Shown here piece after piece: positions 10,830-22,165 of a DNA stretch of 64,000 nt. The position numbers and the translations under genes were made by a program. The DNA comes from Vanessa cardui (Eukaryota > Arthropoda > Insecta > Lepidoptera > Nymphalidae), in assembly GCF_905220365.1 (NCBI RefSeq), contig NC_061131.1:3844001-3908000 (forward strand), in the 5' to 3' direction. The first letter of the stretch is position 1. Each line of letters begins with the position of its first letter. The notes below the pieces were generated by a model that did not search any database, was not told where the DNA came from, and saw only the letters and a program-made list of their open reading frames with translations.

Positions 10830-12352
10830 GTAAGAATTATTTATTTATTATTAATAAATTACTGTTTTAAGTTATCAATGATATATAAAAATAAATTTAT
10901 TGAGTGTTATTTTATTGTGAAGATATTTAATTATGATTAAATAAAAATGGGTAATATAGTTTTTAAGCTTTAGAAGTTAAACTTTTAACGGTTAGGTATT
11001 ATAAGAGAAGATTTTTCTTTTTTAATTTTGTTTTAAATCTTTTTTTAATTAAGTTTTATATGTACAGAATACATATTTTAGTCAAAGTTTAATATATTTA
11101 TGGTAAGTATATTCCCTACAGATAATTGTTTTTGTTAAGTTTCTACACAACATTTTTTTTATTTCTTGGTACTGTTACTATTTAAAGCACCTGTGATGAG
11201 AACATCCGTGACGTTATGGAGCATAGAGATCGTGGGATTAAGATTAAAATTGGAATTTATCTCAGACGCAATAAAAATATTAAAAAAAAAAAATTTAAAA
11301 CTCGAAACGTGTGAACATCGCAATGGTTAGTATTCAACGAATATTTGAAAGATAGTTCATTATAATACTTTAAAACAATTAAATAATAAATTATGAAATA
11401 CACATACCATATTTAGATTTGTGTAAGTAAATTTGATTATTAGAAATAATTGTTTAGTAATAAATACGGATTAAGTTTAACAAATGTCTTACTATGCTAC
11501 AATTTAGACGAATAAATAGGAGATAGCTGTACACATATCACTATTCTTTATAGCTTAATCGTCTTGCAGCTTTATTTGTCTGTACATTTATTTCGTTAGC
11601 CGATAATTAAATTTAGTTTTAATATATTATGTTCAAAAAGTTTAACGACACTGTTTTATTCTTTATACAATAAAGAATGTTATGAAAAAAGTTATTTTTA
11701 CTACCGGTAATTATATGTAAGTTCAATAAAAAACAGTTTTCTAATATTTTTTTTAGATTATTTACTTACTAATGATTCACATGACTCACTTGGGCATTGA
11801 AACGAAGTACGTGTAAACACATAAACATAAAAAATGTTTGCGCCGGTCCACTTCAGCTTTCAAAGTCGCAAGTAATTGCGTAACTCCATGTAGGCGGTCC
11901 TTTTTTGTGGTATAAATTTTTATGTACAGTAAAGACGTTTATGCAATATGCAAAATTTAAGTCGAGAAAATTCAGCTTAACACAAAATGTGCAGCGGATT
12001 TGCAAAAGCCTTAAACTTTCATAAAGGCCTTTGTGGAAGGGCGATATAAGAAAGCAGAATTAAAAATTGGCTAGACACGGCACAAAAGAATGAATTAAGT
12101 GTATAGTTATAAGTAAATCTTGAGATATAGATTATAGAAACTATCACAACTTTTAATTAATTATTATTCTTCTTTAAAATATTTTGATTCGAATTTAAAT
12201 TTGAGTTTGCTTAGTTACCTACTGAAAAATTGTAACATATTTTGTAAACGGTAATTGCTAGATATTATGGTCTGGTATGATGCAGCTACCGTCTTTGCTT
12301 CTATGTCGTATATTCTTAAATATATGACGGTACATTATTTTGTTCTTGTACG
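10830..12352. other. AT-rich non-coding stretch
   Basis: No gene, repeat or structured element was recognised. If the exon ending at 10829 is real, this is the start of its first intron. Confidence 0.5.
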
Positions 12353-12860
12353 TACGAACGTTGGTATCTTTTTTTATTATTTTTTTTAAATGTATGTACC
12401 TAAAGCACTTGTGCTATGGAAAATCAGAAGTATCGACGGTACCAAAAACACCAAAACTAACGAACTTTTCCAGTACGACTCAGCCAGGAATCGAACCAAT
12501 GACCTAGACCAGTACAAGAAAATAATCTAAATGTAATAGCAATATGATATTATATATATATTTATATATACTATATGACTTGACCAATGGAACTTTATTT
12601 TTATTTGTACGCATGTAGGTACATACGAACGTTGGTATTTTTTTATTACTATTTTTTTAAATATAAGTGCCTAAAGCACTTGTGTTATGGAAAGTCAGAA
12701 GTAACGACTGTACCATAAACATGACCACATACCAATAACATGACCTAGACCATTACTAGAAAATAATCTAAATGTAATAGAAATTTGATATTTTTTCTAT
12801 ATCTATATATTATTTATATATATGTATATACAGATATACTTGACCAATGAAACTTAAGTC
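12353..12860. repeat. Diverged tandem duplication, ~271-bp period
   Basis: Copy 1 (about 12353-12600) and copy 2 (about 12624-12860) share tacgaacgttggtat, cctaaagcacttgtg, atgacctagacca, gaaaataatctaaatgtaat and cttgaccaatg. Copy 1 contains, on the minus strand, an exact pol III B-box-like ggttcgattcc (12491-12501), which suggests a tRNA-derived origin. No matching A-box was found. AT-rich DNA without features continues from 12861 to 14180. Confidence 0.6.
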
Positions 12861-14177
12861 AAATATAACTTAGAAATTATTTAGACTAACGTGTGAACAT
12901 GATTACTAAACTAAATATACTAAAAATATATTTCATATTATTAATAGTTAACAATATGATTTCATTTAATAAGTTCACTTGATAGTGTTAATAAAAGAAT
13001 AGAAATTAAAGTGAGCATAAATATAAGACTTGTTAAAGAGCTCTCTAAAGAACCACATAACTTTTCTCTTAAGTCTAAACCAATAAACCGTGAGGGCTGT
13101 TTGAAGATCATGTCAAAAATTTCCATTTTATAAGGCTATATACTAAATATCGAACAAATTTTATAAAGGACATAAGACTGCACTTATTTTACATAAAGTA
13201 CGTCGCTCTTATGAGGCTCTTATTTTATATACGTGTTTTATACTTACAGCAAAATTCTTAGCTCAGAATCTAAGGAAAATTATAGTTATCATTGCTTACA
13301 CGAATTTATTCCTGATTGATCCCAATTATTATAAAATAAATCGATACAATTCGATAAATAAAATATTATCAATTTCATATTCTACCAATTACTTGAGCCC
13401 TCTTTATGGGGTAAGACTAAAATAATATTGATATTTTTTGATAATAATAATGAGATACATACCAATATCAAACGGATGGAACTATCTTTAATGTTCTACT
13501 TCAATACACAAAATCATAATAAAGGTTTCTTAAAATAAATATGATATGTCAAATAAATTATGCTGAAAAATGTTTTATTCTTTATATTTCTACATAAAAG
13601 TAGTTTTCGTATCTTTATAGTTATATAAGCTAGATGGCGATGTACATCATTTATCATAACTAAGTCAGATTTTTTTAAATTTTATGTTTAAATTTTAAAA
13701 GGTAATTTTTTTTAAAAATAGTTTAGGTTTCATTAGTTTTTTTTTTTGTAAAAATAAATAAAATAAGTTGATAAACAGCATTATTTTCTGTAAATCAACT
13801 GTATCGATAATCTACATTCTGGCTACGTTACTTTTTTTTGTAAATAAATATACTCCACTACCCATATTAGATTAGTAATCAAAAAAATAAAAAATAATAA
13901 TGAAACTTTCATTATTTATATACTTCTATATAATATTTATAGCATTTTAATCTGAACTAATGCACAATTATATTTATTACTTATATACAAAAATATTAAA
14001 TAAAAAGAGCATTATGTACTGTATGTTTTTACTGTTCATAGCTTTCGATTACTATTGACTAAAATTTAAACCATTTCAGTTGAAATAATTAAAATTGTAA
14101 ATTAATTTGAAAATCAATTTTTGTCTACTACATATTGAGTATACGATTAGTAGCATTTAATTTTAAACTTTGAGATT

Positions 14178-14180
<3 letters not shown>

Positions 14181-14211
<31 letters not shown>

Positions 14212-14232
14212 TTATTTATTTATTTATTTATT
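14181..14232 (-). repeat. LINE 3' tail
   Basis: A long T run followed by repeated ttta on the plus strand is the reverse of a (taaa)n-poly-A tail. It marks the 3' end of the minus-strand LINE and its insertion point. Confidence 0.75.
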
Positions 14233-14510
14233 AGGGAAACATACAGCATATCGTATATTACAACTTAATATAATAATCATATTTTAACACTTATGCCAGT
14301 TAAGTTTCCACTACTGTTTTAACAGGGAAGTGGACTAATTTTGATGTTACATAAAATATAACTATTTATGACAAAGAAAAATTTTAACGTGATGAAATAT
14401 GGTTATGGTTAATTACTAATAAGTATTTTTCACAAGATTATATAATTCACTTAAACTATTTTTAAACAGATCAATGTGGTTGTATTTTCTATTATGACTA
14501 TTACAAGATC

Positions 14511-17252
14511 TTAGGATAAAGGAAAAGAATTTTTGAAATAATTAGTTTTACAAATAGGTATTGAAAAAGTATCCTGAGAGCGAGCGTTAAAACGAGGACA
14601 TTTAAATAAAATCTTACTGAGCAGATATGAAGAATCAATTAAATTATTTAATATTTTGTAAAGAAACATTTGGTCTCTTTGTTCTCTACGTTCTTCAAGT
14701 GGCAAAAAGACAGAGTCAGGAAAAGTAAATTTGTATCGCAACCTCCTGATAAATTTGTTTTGTGTATTTTCAATTAAGTTGACGTATTTTGCATATTGTG
14801 GATTCCAAACAGTTGACGCATACTCTAAATGTGATCTAACGAAAGCATTGTACAAAATTACAAAGGTTTGAATATTTTTAAAATCTGCCCCTTGCCGAAA
14901 GATAAATCCGAGCATTTTATACGACTTCATCACTATTTTCTCAATATGCTTATCGAATATGAGTTTGTTGTCTAGTTGTACCCCAAGGTCTCTCACCTCG
15001 GTTACCCTTTTTAATTTAGTATTAAATATGGAGTAGTCAAAAATTATTTGTTCTTTTTTTCTCGAAAATGTAATTACACAACACTTATCAACATTAAGCT
15101 GCAAATTATTAGCAATGCAATATTGTCCTAATTTATTTAAATCCTCTTGTAAATGAAAACAGTCTTGATTATTTTTTATTATTTTAAAAATTTTAGTGTC
15201 ATCAGCGTATAATAAAACTTGAGAATTTTTGAAACAATTAGTTACGTCATTAATACAAATGTTAAAAAGTAAAGGGCCAAGGTGAGAACCTTGCGGTACA
15301 CCCGATGTTACAGGAATAAAACTAGACGTATATCCTTTAATAGCAACGGCTTGAGATCTTTCGCGGAGATAAGATGTAAGCCAACGTAGAAGGTCACCAT
15401 GTATACCGATGTTGTTAAGTTTTTGTAATAACAAGTTGTGCGATATCTTATCAAATGCTTTCGAGTAATCAGTGTATACGACATCTACCTGGAAACCAGC
15501 TTCCATAGCACTCAATACTGTATGCAAGAACTCACACAGATTGGACTCAGTGGATCGCTTATTAATAAAACCATGTTGGTTACAGGTAAGTAGGGGCCTT
15601 AATAATGGAAATATCGTATCATAGACAATCTTTTCAAAAAGTTTTGGAATAACTGACAATTTAGAAATACCGCGATAGTTTTTTATATCGTTTTTATTTC
15701 CAGACTTATAAATCGGCTTAATTAAAGATTTTTTCCAAATAGTTGGTAATAATCCAGTGTCCAAAGATTTTTTGAAAAGCATGGTTAAAGGCACACATAA
15801 CACTTTACTGCAGTTTTTTAAGAAAATGGGATGTATTCCATCTGGACCATAACCCTTGGATGTGTCTATGTTCGATAAATATCGTTCTACTTTTTTGTCA
15901 ACAATCTCGATGGAGCTGATAATAGTCTGATTTGCGCTAGTAGTATAGTGATCCATTGCTTGATTTCCACTATTATCTTCAAAAACTGAATGAAAATAAG
16001 AATTAAACATATTTGCTATATCGTGTCCATTGAATCCAACTTGACAGTAAAAATACATTACATTAGGTACAGATGTATGATCTTTTTTAGTCTTTATATA
16101 GGACCAAAACTGTTTTGAGCTAAAACGAATATTATTCTCTGCTCGTTCCAAAAACTCATTATAACACGTTCCTTCTAAGTTTTTTGATTGTAGTCTCAAT
16201 TCAGAGAACTTGTTATAATCGCTTTGTTGGCCATAAATTTTCCATTTTTTGTGGAATTTTAATTTTTTATTAATTAATTTTATCAAGGGTCGCGTAAACC
16301 AGCGTGGATATTTATTGCTCTCATTTATACACTTAGACGGGACAAATGTCTCTATAATGTGATTTACGATGAGATAGAACGTATCAACTGCCTGATTAAC
16401 ATCTTTGTTTTTAAATTCGTGTTGCCAGTTAACTTTTGCTAATTCAGAATTAATTTTATCATAATCAGCGCTGTGAAAGCGACGTACAACTCGAATAGCT
16501 GGATTTAAATTTCGCTCAATGGTATTCATATCAACTTCAATACAAAGGGAAGGATGATGTTCATCTTCAGGTTCTGATAAAGGGTCCACACGAGATATGT
16601 TACAATTCAGATTGGAAAGTACTAAGTCTAAGAGCCTGTTATTTAAGTTAAGAATATAATTTAATTGTTTTAATCCAGTAAAATTCATAAAAACAAATAT
16701 GTTATGTACAAGGAGACATTCCGAGGGATTTAAAATATAAATTGAATTATTATTATTTAATGACCAAACAGCATCTCGTATATTAAAATCGCCTGTAATA
16801 ATTATATCATCTTGTGAATTTTCTATAGTCAAATCAGATATAAATTCAAAAAAATTAAGCTGTGAATCCATTTGAGAAATATTCTGTGGAAAGTAACAAC
16901 AAAAAAGATGCAAAATTTTCCTAATAATACCGTGTTTAGTTATAATTTTTATATAAGTGACTTCAGCACTAGAAAAATTAGGCAACTGAACATTTCTCAC
17001 ATCAACATCAATTTCGCGACGGACCGCTATCAGAGTACCACCTCCCTTTGTCATTTCTAACTGCTCGTAATCTCGGTCGTTACGATAAACATTATATCGA
17101 GCATCAAATAATTCACTGTCAAAGATTCCAGGTAAAAGCCAAGTTTCTGTTAGGCATATAATGTCATAATCGCAATTAAGCACATTTTTATAAAATTGAT
17201 TAGTTTTAGTCCGTAAACCTCGGACGTTTTGATAAAAAATATTTAAGAACAT
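14511..17252 (-). CDS. LINE ORF2: endonuclease and reverse transcriptase
   Basis: The 913-residue product carries an N-terminal APE-like endonuclease. It has QNVRGL near residue 8, TETW near 36, GDFN near 154, and a D-x-H-H-P ending around 230. The central reverse transcriptase has DYSKAFD, GVPQG at 651-655 and the catalytic YADD at 682-685. A conserved C-terminal region follows (LGFIFRQGADF, HLEYASTVWNP). The enzyme nicks target DNA and copies the element RNA at the nick, in a ribonucleoprotein with the ORF1 protein. The start is a true ATG just after the spacer. No stop or frameshift interrupts it, so it may be recently active. A 105-codon open frame overlapping the start (17560-17243) looks spurious. 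Confidence 0.9.
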   Translation of the reverse strand: MFLNIFYQNVRGLRTKTNQFYKNVLNCDYDIICLTETWLLPGIFDSELFDARYNVYRNDRDYEQLEMTKGGGTLIAVRREIDVDVRNVQLPNFSSAEVTYIKIITKHGIIRKILHLFCCYFPQNISQMDSQLNFFEFISDLTIENSQDDIIITGDFNIRDAVWSLNNNNSIYILNPSECLLVHNIFVFMNFTGLKQLNYILNLNNRLLDLVLSNLNCNISRVDPLSEPEDEHHPSLCIEVDMNTIERNLNPAIRVVRRFHSADYDKINSELAKVNWQHEFKNKDVNQAVDTFYLIVNHIIETFVPSKCINESNKYPRWFTRPLIKLINKKLKFHKKWKIYGQQSDYNKFSELRLQSKNLEGTCYNEFLERAENNIRFSSKQFWSYIKTKKDHTSVPNVMYFYCQVGFNGHDIANMFNSYFHSVFEDNSGNQAMDHYTTSANQTIISSIEIVDKKVERYLSNIDTSKGYGPDGIHPIFLKNCSKVLCVPLTMLFKKSLDTGLLPTIWKKSLIKPIYKSGNKNDIKNYRGISKLSVIPKLFEKIVYDTIFPLLRPLLTCNQHGFINKRSTESNLCEFLHTVLSAMEAGFQVDVVYTDYSKAFDKISHNLLLQKLNNIGIHGDLLRWLTSYLRERSQAVAIKGYTSSFIPVTSGVPQGSHLGPLLFNICINDVTNCFKNSQVLLYADDTKIFKIIKNNQDCFHLQEDLNKLGQYCIANNLQLNVDKCCVITFSRKKEQIIFDYSIFNTKLKRVTEVRDLGVQLDNKLIFDKHIEKIVMKSYKMLGFIFRQGADFKNIQTFVILYNAFVRSHLEYASTVWNPQYAKYVNLIENTQNKFIRRLRYKFTFPDSVFLPLEERREQRDQMFLYKILNNLIDSSYLLSKILFKCPRFNARSQDTFSIPICKTNYFKNSFPLS

Positions 17253-17538
17253 GTTGAATACTTAAAACACAAATAATAATTGTATATATTACATATCTGT
17301 AATAAAAATTCCTTCATAGTTTCTATTTCTAATAAGTCATAAATAAATGATTCCCGCAATGAACGCTGCTCAGATAAAACGAATAAAATCATAAAAGAAA
17401 ATACAACACTAACAATAAAATAATAACTAAAAAAGTCATGAAAATGGACATTAACTAAAAAAGTAAAGTTATGAAAAAATACTAACAAAATAAAATTAGA
17501 CACTTGAAACTTATGTTTTAAATAAAACAATTTCGCAC

Positions 17539-18534
17539 TTATACGATTTTTTTTAAACAATCTTGAGAAGTGATGTGTAGGACAGGCGAGCTTTCTGTGC
17601 GTCTAACCATAATCGTGCAGTTACGTACCCAACAAAACAAATAACCCTTCTCCCTCGACTTTCGCTTTGCCTCATTGAATAAACTTTTATTGCGAGTAGA
17701 AAGGTGATCATTAACGTAAATTTGATTTTGCATTCCTGAGAATCCTATATCGAAAGCTCTTATAGTTTTTAATTTTCGAAGCGATGACAAAAAATCGTCT
17801 TTTTTGTAACGAGCTTGCATTTTTAAAATAATTGGTTTAGGCCTGATGTCATTGGATACTCTCGTGATAAAGTCAATGTCAGTAAGCGGGTCCAAAGGGA
17901 AATTGCACTTATCAGCGAGCACCTTTATTAACTGTATAAGGTTTTCGCCTTTCTTTTGGGGAACTCCACTAATTTGGATATTTGAACGTCGAACCCATTG
18001 TTCATTCTTGTAATGGCTATCTTTTAAATCTTTCATAGAATTCTTTAGCTCATTTAACTCCAATTCGATGTTATGTATTTTTGTAACTTCCTTGTCAAAA
18101 TTATTAACTTGATCCATGACCATATCAATTGATGATTCAACGAGCTTAATTTTTTTTGTCCATTCGTTTACAGTTTCGGTAACTTTTTTAAACTCATTGG
18201 TTATGAAACTTTTAAATGATTCAATAGATGAATTTAAATGAGTGAAACGTTCATCAAAGTGGTCTATTATAGATTTAGTATTCAAGTTCAAATAGGGCTG
18301 TGCAAGATCTAAATTGGTTTCGTTGGCGACATTAGGTGTAATGGGACTTATATTATTATTTTTTTTGGTCTGTTTACAACTTGGACATTTCCATTTAGCT
18401 TTATTCATTGGTAGAATCTTTTTAAAGTCCGCAAGCGAAATTCCCACGCAGCCATGATGATATATATTTAAGCAAGCAGTACATTTAATAGATTCTTCAA
18501 CTTTCAATAAGCATGAGCAATGTTTACACTCCAT
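17539..18534 (-). CDS. LINE ORF1 with PHD finger, coiled coil and nucleic-acid-binding end
   Basis: From the ATG at 18534 the product is 331 residues. Residues 3-53 form a complete PHD-type C4HC3 zinc finger: C3, C6, C18, C21, H26, C29, C50 and C53, with the conserved W48. Residues of about 70-170 are polar, heptad-rich and probably a coiled coil. The following part (RRSNIQISGVPQKKGENL, IDFITRV, KPIILKM) resembles the C-terminal RNA-binding region of L1-like ORF1 proteins. ORF1 proteins bind the element RNA and act as chaperones. The role of the PHD finger, perhaps chromatin targeting, is inference. The open frame extends three codons upstream to a TTG, but the ATG is the sensible start. Confidence 0.85.
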   Translation of the reverse strand: MECKHCSCLLKVEESIKCTACLNIYHHGCVGISLADFKKILPMNKAKWKCPSCKQTKKNNNISPITPNVANETNLDLAQPYLNLNTKSIIDHFDERFTHLNSSIESFKSFITNEFKKVTETVNEWTKKIKLVESSIDMVMDQVNNFDKEVTKIHNIELELNELKNSMKDLKDSHYKNEQWVRRSNIQISGVPQKKGENLIQLIKVLADKCNFPLDPLTDIDFITRVSNDIRPKPIILKMQARYKKDDFLSSLRKLKTIRAFDIGFSGMQNQIYVNDHLSTRNKSLFNEAKRKSREKGYLFCWVRNCTIMVRRTESSPVLHITSQDCLKKIV

Positions 18535-18665
18535 TCTATTCAATTTTAAATAAATGTAGGTAAGCTTTAATAAGTTAACACAGCGTATTCAATTTACCTT
18601 GTTCTTCGATAAAAGCTCGCGCCCAAAAAGTCGTAAGCGCCGCGTATATCGCGTACTTACGCGTT

Positions 18666-19007
18666 CTCTTCAAATAGTATGCACTTCAATGTAATTACTG
18701 TGATTGTTTTAGTATTTTAAATATTTTTTATTATACTGTGTCTTTGTATATTATTAAAAACAAGCACAATTATACTCTAATACTTATTAAACAACATGAA
18801 ATAAAAAAGTCACTTCCAATAACACTTTTATAAGGAATTAGGGATTATTTTATATAGCACAAACGATATAGCACCGTACGTGGATTGTGCGTCTAATTTG
18901 TGTCTATAGACATTATAGACATTAAACAAGTTTCGCAAATCAGACTAAAAATGTTCTCAATTATAAGTGATAAATTATTGATAAATGTGTATTATCATTA
19001 CATAAAA
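18666..19007. other. AT-rich stretch, no gene seen
   Basis: This stretch lies between the LINE 5' side and the next Helitron-like remnant. I see no coding or repeat signal. Confidence 0.4.
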
Positions 19008-19239
19008 TAAAATGAAGTCGCTTACCGCCGTCTGTCGCTATGTATGATTAGATCTTTCAAATAACGCATCTGATTTTAATGCGGTGTTTCTAATAGATAG
19101 AGTGATCGAGAGAAAGGTTTTTGTAATTATTAAATGTATACAATATAGTAAAGAAAGAAGAAAAATCTGTAGTATACTAAGTATGCTGATACTAAGTCTT
19201 AGTATCAGAATTTCACTCGTGCAAAGCTCGAGTCGCTAG
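19008..19239 (+). mobile_element. Short non-autonomous Helitron remnant
   Basis: It shares with the complete copy at 41581-41824 the phrases gaagtcgctt, gattttaatgcggt, taatagatagagtgat and tagtatcagaatttcac. It ends with gcaaagctcgagtcg plus CTAG at 19236-19239, then T. It carries small deletions and a local duplication around the tagtat repeats. Confidence 0.65.
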
Positions 19240-19855
19240 TTTAAAAATAATCTATTTTTTTTCTCTGTCTATTCTTTGCACGGGGAACTCACGATAACGA
19301 TTCGAATTTATAAAATCCTATGTATTTACATAATAACTGCAGAGGATATATTTTTTATCTGTACCTTTTTTAAAATGATATAGATTTTTGTTGGTATTTT
19401 TGTAATACTATAAGACTAGCGTCGTAATTTAAAAAAAAAAATACGCACTCATTATTTCATTTATTTTTCGATGGTTGTTCCTGTAAAGTATTCTCCGTGT
19501 CTTTTTATCCTTTCTATGATTTGGACATACATTATATTAAAATTCCTGTCTTATATTATAAGATTTTTTTTTTATATTGACGATAATACTCATATTCAAA
19601 TGCATCTTGTTGCATGCTATGACGTTGATTTATTCATTGAGTGAGAATATTGTGGCCGGCACACAAAAAGTTGATTATCATCAAGTTGTTTTTTTTTTCT
19701 ATTTTTTTACAAATATATAAGCCAAATATACAAGCCAGCCAGCCTATTGAATCAGTTATATAGTCAATGTGCAGTTTTATAATAGCTGAATTTTGTAATT
19801 AAGAACTACGGGAACAAAGCTACGGGAACAAATCCCAATCTATCCGCATACTACA

Positions 19856-20035
19856 GACTAATATTATAAATGTGAAAGTAGCTCTGTCTGTCTATCACTC
19901 TCTCACTGCCAAACTAATGAACCGAATTTAATGAAATTTGTTATGAAGGAAACTTGAACTCCAAGAAAGGCTACTTTTCTTGCCTAACTCGTGACCAATC
20001 CCGAAAACGCGAGCAAAGTCGCAGGCAACAACTAG
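19856..20035 (+). mobile_element. Non-autonomous Helitron-like element
   Basis: It begins actaatattataaatgtgaa and carries ctgtctgtctatcactctct, gaaccgaatttaatgaaatt and aaacttgaactccaagaaag. It ends gcgagcaaagtcgcaggcaa plus CTAG at 20032-20035 with T next. It belongs to the same subfamily as 10134-10287. Confidence 0.6.
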
Positions 20036-20047
20036 TGTAGATATATA

Positions 20048-20049
<2 letters not shown>

Positions 20050-20086
<37 letters not shown>

Positions 20087-20092
20087 AATAAA
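20050..20092. repeat. (CA)n microsatellite
   Basis: About 21 perfect CA units lie directly after the Helitron-like end at 20035. The following DNA to about 21885 is AT-rich, with no feature I can support. Confidence 0.95.
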
Positions 20093-21884
20093 TATTTTTT
20101 GCAACATACTCGTAAATATGATGGTAAAGTGAATCGAACAAATTAATTGTTGAGTTAAAGAAAAAAAAAACTTATGAAAAGCTTAGCCAAGGTTGTGAGA
20201 AGTCGCTAATATTTCTCGTGTATATGTCTATTATATAATGTCGACCACATACCACCAGGAGGCACAATTTCCCGTCCGTCTACTTATTTTTTTTATTGTA
20301 ACAAAAATAACTTTGATAAGTAATTTTGATATTTTTGCCATCCATTTTAGATTCCATTTTTAAACATATCTTTGAAGTTTTAAAAATTAAAAGATTTACT
20401 TTAATAATTAGGTCATTATTTCCGCTTCAATCAACCTAGTTGATTAGTTACTTAGTTCAAAGTCATTACATAAAAGGAAATAATTTAAATTTTTATTCAT
20501 CTATCAAAAGTAAAAATACGTTTAATATTGACATAATTAAACAAACAAATATTACGTTCAAATGATTTTAAATCGTTACTTAAATATAAAGATGATGATG
20601 ATGATTAAATATGTCTAAAAATATTTATACATTTTTTTATTACAAAAAAATAAGTAATTAAATAAAATCTGCTGCTACCGCTGGGCTAAGATCTCCTTTT
20701 ACGTTTTAAAGGGAAGGTTTGAAAGAAGGTTCATTAATGCGGGCGGGTAGATAAGTTTGTGGTAAATTTTCATTCGACAACTTTCAAGGAATATTTTCCT
20801 TAATCGCTTAGAACGAGACAAATAATAATTATTTAATTAATTATTAATTTTGATCAACAAGCACTAATTGTCACTATAGATTGGGTAAATTGAAAAAAAA
20901 AAATAACATGTATTACATGGTTCTGGCACTCTATTAATTATTCATAAAATTACGAATAAATCTTTTTATTCTGTGCAAATTAAAATAAGCTATTATTTTA
21001 CTATTTAGAAATAAAAGTTTTCATTGAATTAATCCACAAAGCCTTATTATATATAGATGAATAAAAAATAAGTTTCAATAAAAATCGAAGCACAATTTAC
21101 TAATTTACTGATCAAATTATTAGTTTCCAATTCTAGTAATTTCTTTAGAAAAAAATATTAAAGAATTATTTGAATAAAGTAAAATTAAAAAGGCTAATTA
21201 GTATTAAACACAACTCAGTACAATGCTTGAAGTTAAGTTTATTATAGCTGTTCTCAAACTACAGCAAACTTAGAATAAGAACCGAACAGTCCACGATAGG
21301 ACCTCTTAAAGATAGACCGCTCTCAACCAAAGCCATTGTCCTTTATGCTTCCAATTAAACTAATAAATTTGAACTTGGGACCAGTTCATATTGTTTGGTC
21401 ACTAGATTAGAATGTTATAATGGAGTTTGCACTGAACAGTCATAATTTGATAGGTATGGGTATCCAGATGAGTCCAAACTTAACCAGACTACGAATTTGA
21501 CTTTATGAGATGCAGGGCTATGAATTTTGCAATTCAAGTTCAAAAACAAACATTTTGTTTGAATAAATTCAAAATGAAACATTTTCGGTAACGAGAATTT
21601 ATTTGTGGTTCGCATGAGCGAAAATAAACGCCTGTTCGCGTTGAACACTAAACTAACTCACATTGAAAGTAACTGAAACATAAACACACGTATTCGACGC
21701 TTCACTCACCCTGAAAAATTATAATAAAAATACTATAAATGTACTAGTGGTTTCGAACGCAGCACCTACTAAGAAAGCCGTCTATAAAAAAAATTCATAC
21801 GCATTTTTCATTTAAGTTAACGCCTAATTGAACTTGGAAAATACAATATTACACATATTTTGAGGACCGCCTAAGCGAGTCCTA

Positions 21885-22165
21885 TGTACCTGGGTGCACT
21901 CGACGTCCAAGGCACCAATGAGTCCCACATACCTCCCACTTTCACGTGAGGAAATATGTAACGCGATTTATATACCACCCACTTTTCTAGTATTCTGCCG
22001 CCAAATAGCGTTGCATTGTTGTGTTTCCATTTGAAAGGTGAGTTAGCTAGTGTAACTACAGAATTGAGGAAAATAACATCTGAGATCTCAAGGTTGGTGG
22101 ATTATTGGCGATGTAAACCTGCCTATTGCGTAAAAAAGACTGACGTGAAAGGACCTGCTTACCAA
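21885..22165 (+). repeat. Family 1, degenerate copy
   Basis: Recognisable parts are accacccacttttctagtatt, ctgccgccaaatag, ttgtgtttccatttgaaagg, gctagtgtaactaca and tcaaggttggtgg, then attggcgatgtaa. From 22166 to about 24990 no gene or repeat was recognised. Parts around 22540-22700 and 23560-23700 are less AT-rich than the rest. Confidence 0.5.

Larger units (their letters stand above)
14181..18665 (-). mobile_element. Two-ORF non-LTR retrotransposon (CR1/Jockey-superfamily), apparently intact
   Basis: Read on the minus strand, the element has a GC-richer leader (about 18665-18535), ORF1 (18534-17539), a 286-bp spacer, ORF2 (17252-14511), a 3' UTR of about 280-330 bp and an A-rich tail at 14232-14181 made of TTTA-type repeats and then poly-A (poly-T on the plus strand). 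Both ORFs are uninterrupted. The 5' boundary is an estimate from composition. I did not find a target-site duplication. A PHD-finger ORF1 with an APE endonuclease/RT ORF2 is the arrangement known for CR1-like LINEs. The exact clade needs a tree. Confidence 0.85.

Noticed and set aside
17243..17560. 105-codon minus-strand open frame between LINE ORF1 and ORF2
   Set aside because: It overlaps both real ORFs in another frame, has a low-complexity Phe/Leu-rich product and no motif. It is best read as the inter-ORF spacer.
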